Assembly (NCBI RefSeq): GCF_023167465.1
Contig: NZ_AP025698.1
Coordinates: forward strand, 1,112,501-1,176,500
Source: Methanothermobacter tenebrarum
Lineage (GTDB): Archaea > Methanobacteriota > Methanobacteria > Methanobacteriales > DSM-23052
Direction of reading: 5' to 3'
DNA: 64,000 bases
The notes under the pieces were generated by a model, which saw only the letters and a program-made list of their open reading frames with translations, ran no database searches and was not told the origin of the DNA. A program made the position numbers and the translations under genes. Shown here in pieces: positions 60,011 through 64,000 of this stretch. The stretch's first letter is position 1; each line of letters starts with the position of its first letter.

Positions 60011-60733
60011 CTATAGTTCGTTTTTTATCCTTCTAAATATGCCCTTTAGGGTGTGGGCTTCTCTTCCTGTGATGAAAGCTCTCCCTATGAGGTTCTTGAA
60101 GGCTCTTAAGGCCACTCTCCTCTTATGGTCTGGTAATCCTAATGAGGATATTATATCCTCCATATCAGATACCAGGAGTCTCTTTTCAAGTCCTGAAGCC
60201 TCCTCAACCCCTTCAAGGTTATAGTCTCTTTCCTTGAATATTTCATAGAATATTATCGCGGCTGCGTGTGAAACATTCATTATAGGATATTCCTGGCTTG
60301 TGGGTATGCTCACGATAATGTCACATTCTCCTATTTCATCATTTGTGAGGCCGTTTCCTTCTCTACCGAATAGTATGGCTATCTTCGCCTTTGTATTTAA
60401 TGCCTTTGCAAATTGTTCTGGTCTGAGGGGTGTTCTTGCTATCTTGTAGCTTCCACCAGGCACTCCCGTTGTGCCGATGATGAAGTCCGGTGAAACTTCC
60501 TCTAGCATCTCATTGAGGGATTTGAATTTTATTGAATTTTCTAGGATGTCTGTTGCGTGCATTGCATGTAAGTATGCTTCATCGTCTAATTTGCATGGGT
60601 TTATGAGGACCAATTTTTTTAATCCGAAGTTTTTCATGGTCCGGGCTATGAAGCCGATGTTTCCTGGTGTTTCGGGTTCGACGAAGACCACGATGATATT
60701 ATTTTCGAGCTCTTTTATTCTTTCTTCTTTCAT
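60011..60733 (-). CDS. trmJ: TrmJ-like SPOUT RNA 2'-O-methyltransferase
   Basis: A 240-residue SpoU-class methyltransferase. FVEPETPGNIGFIARTMKNFG, ILFGREGNGLTNDE and IPTSQEYPIMNVSHAAAII form the trefoil-knot SAM site. Archaeal relatives methylate tRNA position 32. The C-terminal helical part (about 170-240) is the dimerisation or tRNA-binding extension. It overlaps the tfrB end by 4 nt. Confidence 0.9.
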   Translation of the reverse strand: MKEERIKELENNIIVVFVEPETPGNIGFIARTMKNFGLKKLVLINPCKLDDEAYLHAMHATDILENSIKFKSLNEMLEEVSPDFIIGTTGVPGGSYKIARTPLRPEQFAKALNTKAKIAILFGREGNGLTNDEIGECDIIVSIPTSQEYPIMNVSHAAAIIFYEIFKERDYNLEGVEEASGLEKRLLVSDMEDIISSLGLPDHKRRVALRAFKNLIGRAFITGREAHTLKGIFRRIKNEL

Positions 60734-62202
60734 TTTCCATCATATGCTAGGTCTAGTAATTCTAGTATGTTCATGACTTTGATGTTTCCTAGTCCTTCTC
60801 TTTCGAGGGAGTCTTTTATGTGTAATTGGCAGAATGGGCATATTGTTATGACCGCGTCTACGTCTAATTTTCTTATCATCTCTGCTTTCTTTTTCCCTAG
60901 ACTATATGCTAGGTCTGGTTTTCCAGATTTCACACCACCCCCGGAGCCGCAGCACTGGTCTGGTTTTTCCATTTCAACAAATTCCAGGCCCTTTATCTTT
61001 CCGAGTATCTTTCTTGGTTCTAGTCGCACTCCCTGGCCCCTTGCAAGGTGGCATGGGTCATGGTATGTTACTCGCATGTTCACCGGTTTCATGTCCTTTG
61101 TGTTGAGGTTTTCTGATAATAGTTCGCTTATGTCCAGGACGTTTAATTTTAGGCCGTATTTTGGGTAGTCGTTTTTGAGTGTGGAGCCGCAGCCTGCGCA
61201 GACTGTTATGATAGCATCATATCCTTGTAGTGCTTTCCTGTTTTGGGCTACAAGTTCCTCTATTATGTCTGTTTGTCCTGTGCGTATCATGGGGGAGCCG
61301 CAGCATACTTGATTTTTTGGCACGTCGATTTCTATTCCATGTTTTTTCAGGACTCTGAGTAGTGCTAGTCCTACTTCTGGGATCCTGTAGTCTACTAGGC
61401 ATCCTGTGAAGAATCCTAGTCTTGGATTCTCACCCTCCAATTCTAGGGATTCTATGAATCCCTCCTTTATGTGTTCAACCGATCTTCCAGTCTCTTCTAT
61501 GAGCTTTTTAACCCTCTTGTGGGCTTCTAATGGTCCGATGTCCTGTTTGCATGCTAGTGCTCTTAATTTTTCGATGGCGTCTCCTGGTACGTTCAGTTGT
61601 TTTGGGCAGATTTCTTCACATTTTGCACAGGTTGTGCAACAGTATAATCCCTCTTTGAATCCTTCCTCGGCCCTGTCTGCCTTGTCTCGGGGGTCGAAGG
61701 CGAATTTTGACAAGTAATTCATGAAGTATGGTCCTGCGAATTCTGAGCTCTCTTTGATAACCGGACAAGCAGCTATACATGAGAAGCATTCAATACAACT
61801 TCTAAGCTTCTTTGAGTCCATGTAATCTTCCGGTCTGATCTCCTGGAGTCCCTCACCAGACGATTCTAGGTATAATCTCATTTGGCGTGCTTTTTCCTCT
61901 ATTTCGCTCCTGTCAACTATGAGATCCTTTATTACTGGGAAGTCTAATGGTTCTATCAATGCTCCATCCCTTACTTCCGCTTTACATGCTAATACCACTT
62001 CACCATCCATTTTAACCGCACAGGACCCGCATTGACCGGCCCTGCACGAGCTCCTGAATGCGACGTTAGCCCCGTATTCATCATTGACCAGGTTAAGGGC
62101 GTCGATTATCCTCATCTTCTCCTTAAATGGGATCCTATACTCTTCAATGAATGGTTCATCGTCCTTTTCCGGGTCGAACCTTAATATTTTAACTTTTATC
62201 AT
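60730..62202 (-). CDS. tfrB: Thiol:fumarate reductase subunit B
   Basis: A 490-residue subunit of the cytoplasmic CoM-SH/CoB-SH-dependent fumarate reductase of Methanothermobacter, feeding the incomplete reductive TCA cycle. The 2Fe-2S motif is CRAGQCGSC, two 4Fe-4S motifs are CIECFSCIAACPV and CCTTCAKCEEICPK, and two CCG domains (CCGSPMIRTGQ, CCGSGGGVKSGKP) match heterodisulfide-reductase HdrB-like cluster sites. The catalytic subunit TfrA is not in the window. It is divergent from iorA. Confidence 0.96.
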   Translation of the reverse strand: MIKVKILRFDPEKDDEPFIEEYRIPFKEKMRIIDALNLVNDEYGANVAFRSSCRAGQCGSCAVKMDGEVVLACKAEVRDGALIEPLDFPVIKDLIVDRSEIEEKARQMRLYLESSGEGLQEIRPEDYMDSKKLRSCIECFSCIAACPVIKESSEFAGPYFMNYLSKFAFDPRDKADRAEEGFKEGLYCCTTCAKCEEICPKQLNVPGDAIEKLRALACKQDIGPLEAHKRVKKLIEETGRSVEHIKEGFIESLELEGENPRLGFFTGCLVDYRIPEVGLALLRVLKKHGIEIDVPKNQVCCGSPMIRTGQTDIIEELVAQNRKALQGYDAIITVCAGCGSTLKNDYPKYGLKLNVLDISELLSENLNTKDMKPVNMRVTYHDPCHLARGQGVRLEPRKILGKIKGLEFVEMEKPDQCCGSGGGVKSGKPDLAYSLGKKKAEMIRKLDVDAVITICPFCQLHIKDSLEREGLGNIKVMNILELLDLAYDGK

Positions 62203-62356
62203 ATCCTTTTTATCTCCAAAATTTTTTGGGGAAATTATAAAAGTCTAGTAAAATCAGATTGGAATTATAAAACTTTTAAATTTTTTTCATTATTATAATT
62301 TTCCCCACACACGGGGTGATTCTCCTAAAATCTAAAATTTAATGGTAGGTGATCAT
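62203..62356. promoter_or_regulatory. Divergent promoter region of tfrB and iorA
   Basis: A very AT-rich 154-nt spacer with several TATA-like TTATAAAA stretches on both strands. CCCC (62303-62306) and GGGG (62313-62316) could form a hairpin around ACACAC. The GGGGTGAT there looks like a ribosome binding site but is 40 nt from the iorA ATG, with no start codon suitably placed. Confidence 0.45.
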
Positions 62357-64000
62357 ATGACCAAAATCCTAGAGGCAAGGGACGGTGATGAACTTTTCCT
62401 CCTAGGCAATGAAGCCGCTGCAAGGGCAGCCATAGAATCTGGGGTGGCTGTTGCAAGCACTTACCCTGGAACGCCATCATCAGAGATAGGGGATGTCCTC
62501 TCAAGGATAGCATCCAAGGCGGGCTTATACTTTGAATTCTCGACAAATGAGAAGGTTGCGGTGGAAGTGGCTGCAGCGGCAGCAGCCTCTGGTGTGAGAT
62601 CATTCACCTTCATGAAACATGTAGGACTTAACGTTGCATCAGACTCACTTATAAGCATAGCATATACCGGAGTCGAAGCAGGAATGGTCATATTATCTGC
62701 AGATGACCCATCAATGTTCTCATCACAAAACGAACAAGACAACAGACACTACGCAAGCTTCGCGAACATCCCCCTCCTCGAACCATCAAACCCCCAAGAG
62801 ATCCTAGACTTTACAAAATACGCCTTCAATTTATCTGAAAAATTCAAAATACCAGTATTAGTCAGGACAACAACAAGAGTATCCCATATGAGAAGCAGAG
62901 TAAAAGTGGGTGAAATCAAAAAGATGAGGAAAAAAGGCCAATTCAAAAAAAACCCCAAAAGATTCGTCCTCGTACCATCAACCGCAAGGACCATGCACAA
63001 ACAACTTATCAAGAAAACCGATAAAATATCCAAGATCGTGAACAAGTCCCAATACAACCAAATCCACCACAAAACCGACAGCAAATATGGGATCATAACA
63101 AGTGGCGGTGCATTCAACTACGCCCACGACCTAATAAACGAAAAAGAACTCCCCATATCCATACTAAAATTAGGATTCACATACCCCTTCCCCCACAGGA
63201 TAGTATCAAAATTCCTAGAAGACCTTCAAAAAGTCTTCATAATCGAAGAAGTCGACCCCATAATAGAAAAAAATGTACTATCCATAATCGGCCAAGAAAA
63301 CCTCGAAGTAGACGTCCACGGGAAACTAGACGGCACATTCCCAAGAATCTACGAATACAACCAGGACATAATAGAAGCCTCCATTGGAAAACAAATACCA
63401 CTAAAAATTGAAAGAAAAAAGCCCCTGAAACCCCATCTCCCCGAAAGACCCCCAACATTCTGTCCCGGATGCCCCCACAGGGCAACCTATTACTCCATTA
63501 ACAAAGCACTTGAAAAATTAGAAACTGATGCCATCTTCTCAACCGATATCGGATGCTACACACTAGGTATAGAATCACCATATAATACAGCAGATTACCT
63601 CCTATCAATGGGATCAAGTATAGGGGCGGCCTGTGGCTTTTCCAAGGCAACAAGGCAGAAGATAGTGTCATTCATAGGTGATTCAACATTCTTCCATGCT
63701 GGAATCCCACCACTCCTCAACGCCGTTCATAACAAACATGATTTCCTCATTGTAATCCTAGATAATAGAACAACCGCAATGACAGGAGGACAACCACACC
63801 CCGGCCTCCCATTCGATGGTATGGGCAGCGAAGCCCCAGCCATCCCCATCGAAAACATCGTGGAAGCCCTTGGCATAAAATTCAAAGTGATAAATCCCAT
63901 GAATATAAAAAAGAGCATCAAAACCTTCAAAGATGCTCTAACAAAGGACTCGCTTAATGTTGTGATCGCAAGATACCCATGCCAACTTACAATTAAAGCA
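62357..64000 (+). CDS. iorA: Indolepyruvate:ferredoxin oxidoreductase alpha subunit (partial)
   Basis: The first 548 codons of a ThDP enzyme oxidising aryl pyruvates to aryl-acetyl-CoA with reduction of ferredoxin; methanogens may also run it in reverse for aromatic amino-acid synthesis. GNEAAARAAIESGV and TYPGTPSSEIG are the start of the pyrimidine-binding domain, FCPGCPHRATYYSI the middle motif, and GDSTFFHAGIPPLLNAV with LDNRTTAMTGGQPHPG the ThDP-Mg site. AGGTGATC precedes the ATG. The C-terminal ferredoxin-like 2x4Fe-4S part lies beyond the right edge. Confidence 0.95.
   Translation, partial: MTKILEARDGDELFLLGNEAAARAAIESGVAVASTYPGTPSSEIGDVLSRIASKAGLYFEFSTNEKVAVEVAAAAAASGVRSFTFMKHVGLNVASDSLISIAYTGVEAGMVILSADDPSMFSSQNEQDNRHYASFANIPLLEPSNPQEILDFTKYAFNLSEKFKIPVLVRTTTRVSHMRSRVKVGEIKKMRKKGQFKKNPKRFVLVPSTARTMHKQLIKKTDKISKIVNKSQYNQIHHKTDSKYGIITSGGAFNYAHDLINEKELPISILKLGFTYPFPHRIVSKFLEDLQKVFIIEEVDPIIEKNVLSIIGQENLEVDVHGKLDGTFPRIYEYNQDIIEASIGKQIPLKIERKKPLKPHLPERPPTFCPGCPHRATYYSINKALEKLETDAIFSTDIGCYTLGIESPYNTADYLLSMGSSIGAACGFSKATRQKIVSFIGDSTFFHAGIPPLLNAVHNKHDFLIVILDNRTTAMTGGQPHPGLPFDGMGSEAPAIPIENIVEALGIKFKVINPMNIKKSIKTFKDALTKDSLNVVIARYPCQLTIKA

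Noticed and set aside
1..64000. tRNA, rRNA or known riboswitch genes
   Set aside because: Intergenic gaps are short, and none showed cloverleaf-like arms, rRNA sequence or a recognisable thi-box before thiC. No gene-free gap exceeds 300 nt.

Overview
The window looks like a chromosomal stretch of a thermophilic hydrogenotrophic methanogen of the Methanothermobacter group (Methanobacteriales). The evidence is the gene content: thiol:fumarate reductase TfrB, methanogenesis marker protein 8, 2-phosphoglycerate kinase for cyclic 2,3-diphosphoglycerate, archaeal MCM, Cdc6, aIF2-beta, NMD3, S3Ae, MptE and an F420-type FdhB. MCM is nearly colinear with what I recall of the M. thermautotrophicus protein. 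Expression signals fit too: TATA boxes about 25 nt before leaderless starts, and GGTGAT-type ribosome binding sites with many TTG/GTG starts inside operons. No rRNA, tRNA, CRISPR array or insertion sequence was recognised.

Layout. 0-11 kb: a minus-strand pair (REC-PAS-GAF regulator, then a HhH-MutS ATPase), thymidylate kinase, and a minus-strand operon mcm - aIF2-beta - NMD3 - tyrS - small ORF. The mcm gene carries a 575-residue intein. 11-16 kb: accessory-looking. It holds an rRNA methyltransferase and phosphodiesterase pair, a DUF5518 membrane protein, then an island with an N-terminally truncated fdhB, a beta-carbonic anhydrase and a frameshifted membrane protein, followed by a zinc-ribbon/C39-like protein and DUF2085. 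16-25 kb: a methanogenesis-marker operon behind a duplicated promoter, a CBS protein, thiC, DNA ligase, an OB-fold protein, a GT-C glycosyltransferase, glmM paralogue 1 and a broken PepSY gene.

25-45 kb: class V aminotransferase, mptE, cdc6, an overlooked 58-residue membrane ORF, then archease - rtcB - nucleoside phosphorylase - flavoprotein - NifX-like, S3Ae, DUF92, and the UDP-GlcNAc set apgM - glmM - glmU-like. After these come gamma-carbonic anhydrase, hisC, a radical SAM activase, an ASCH-TPR fusion, an acetolactate-synthase-like enzyme and acetyl-CoA synthetase.

44-64 kb: a minus-strand run RNase Z - MscS - sortase - roadblock-like protein - dUTPase/Dcd-like protein; nadC; a small helical protein resembling a coiled-coil histone; ZPR1 and 2-phosphoglycerate kinase; a roadblock protein; DUF1611; a cluster SepF - repeat-linker protein - MinD - PfkB kinase; then TatD, glyS, dcd, DUF1512, trmJ and tfrB, with iorA running off the right edge.

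Most of the window is ordinary core genome. The parts most worth attention are the SepF/linker/MinD cluster, the sortase-roadblock-MscS operon, the decayed formate island, the MCM intein with a degenerate second endonuclease motif, the gene-conversion tract between two glmM paralogues, the duplicated promoter, and the short hairpins that hold ribosome binding sites inside operons.
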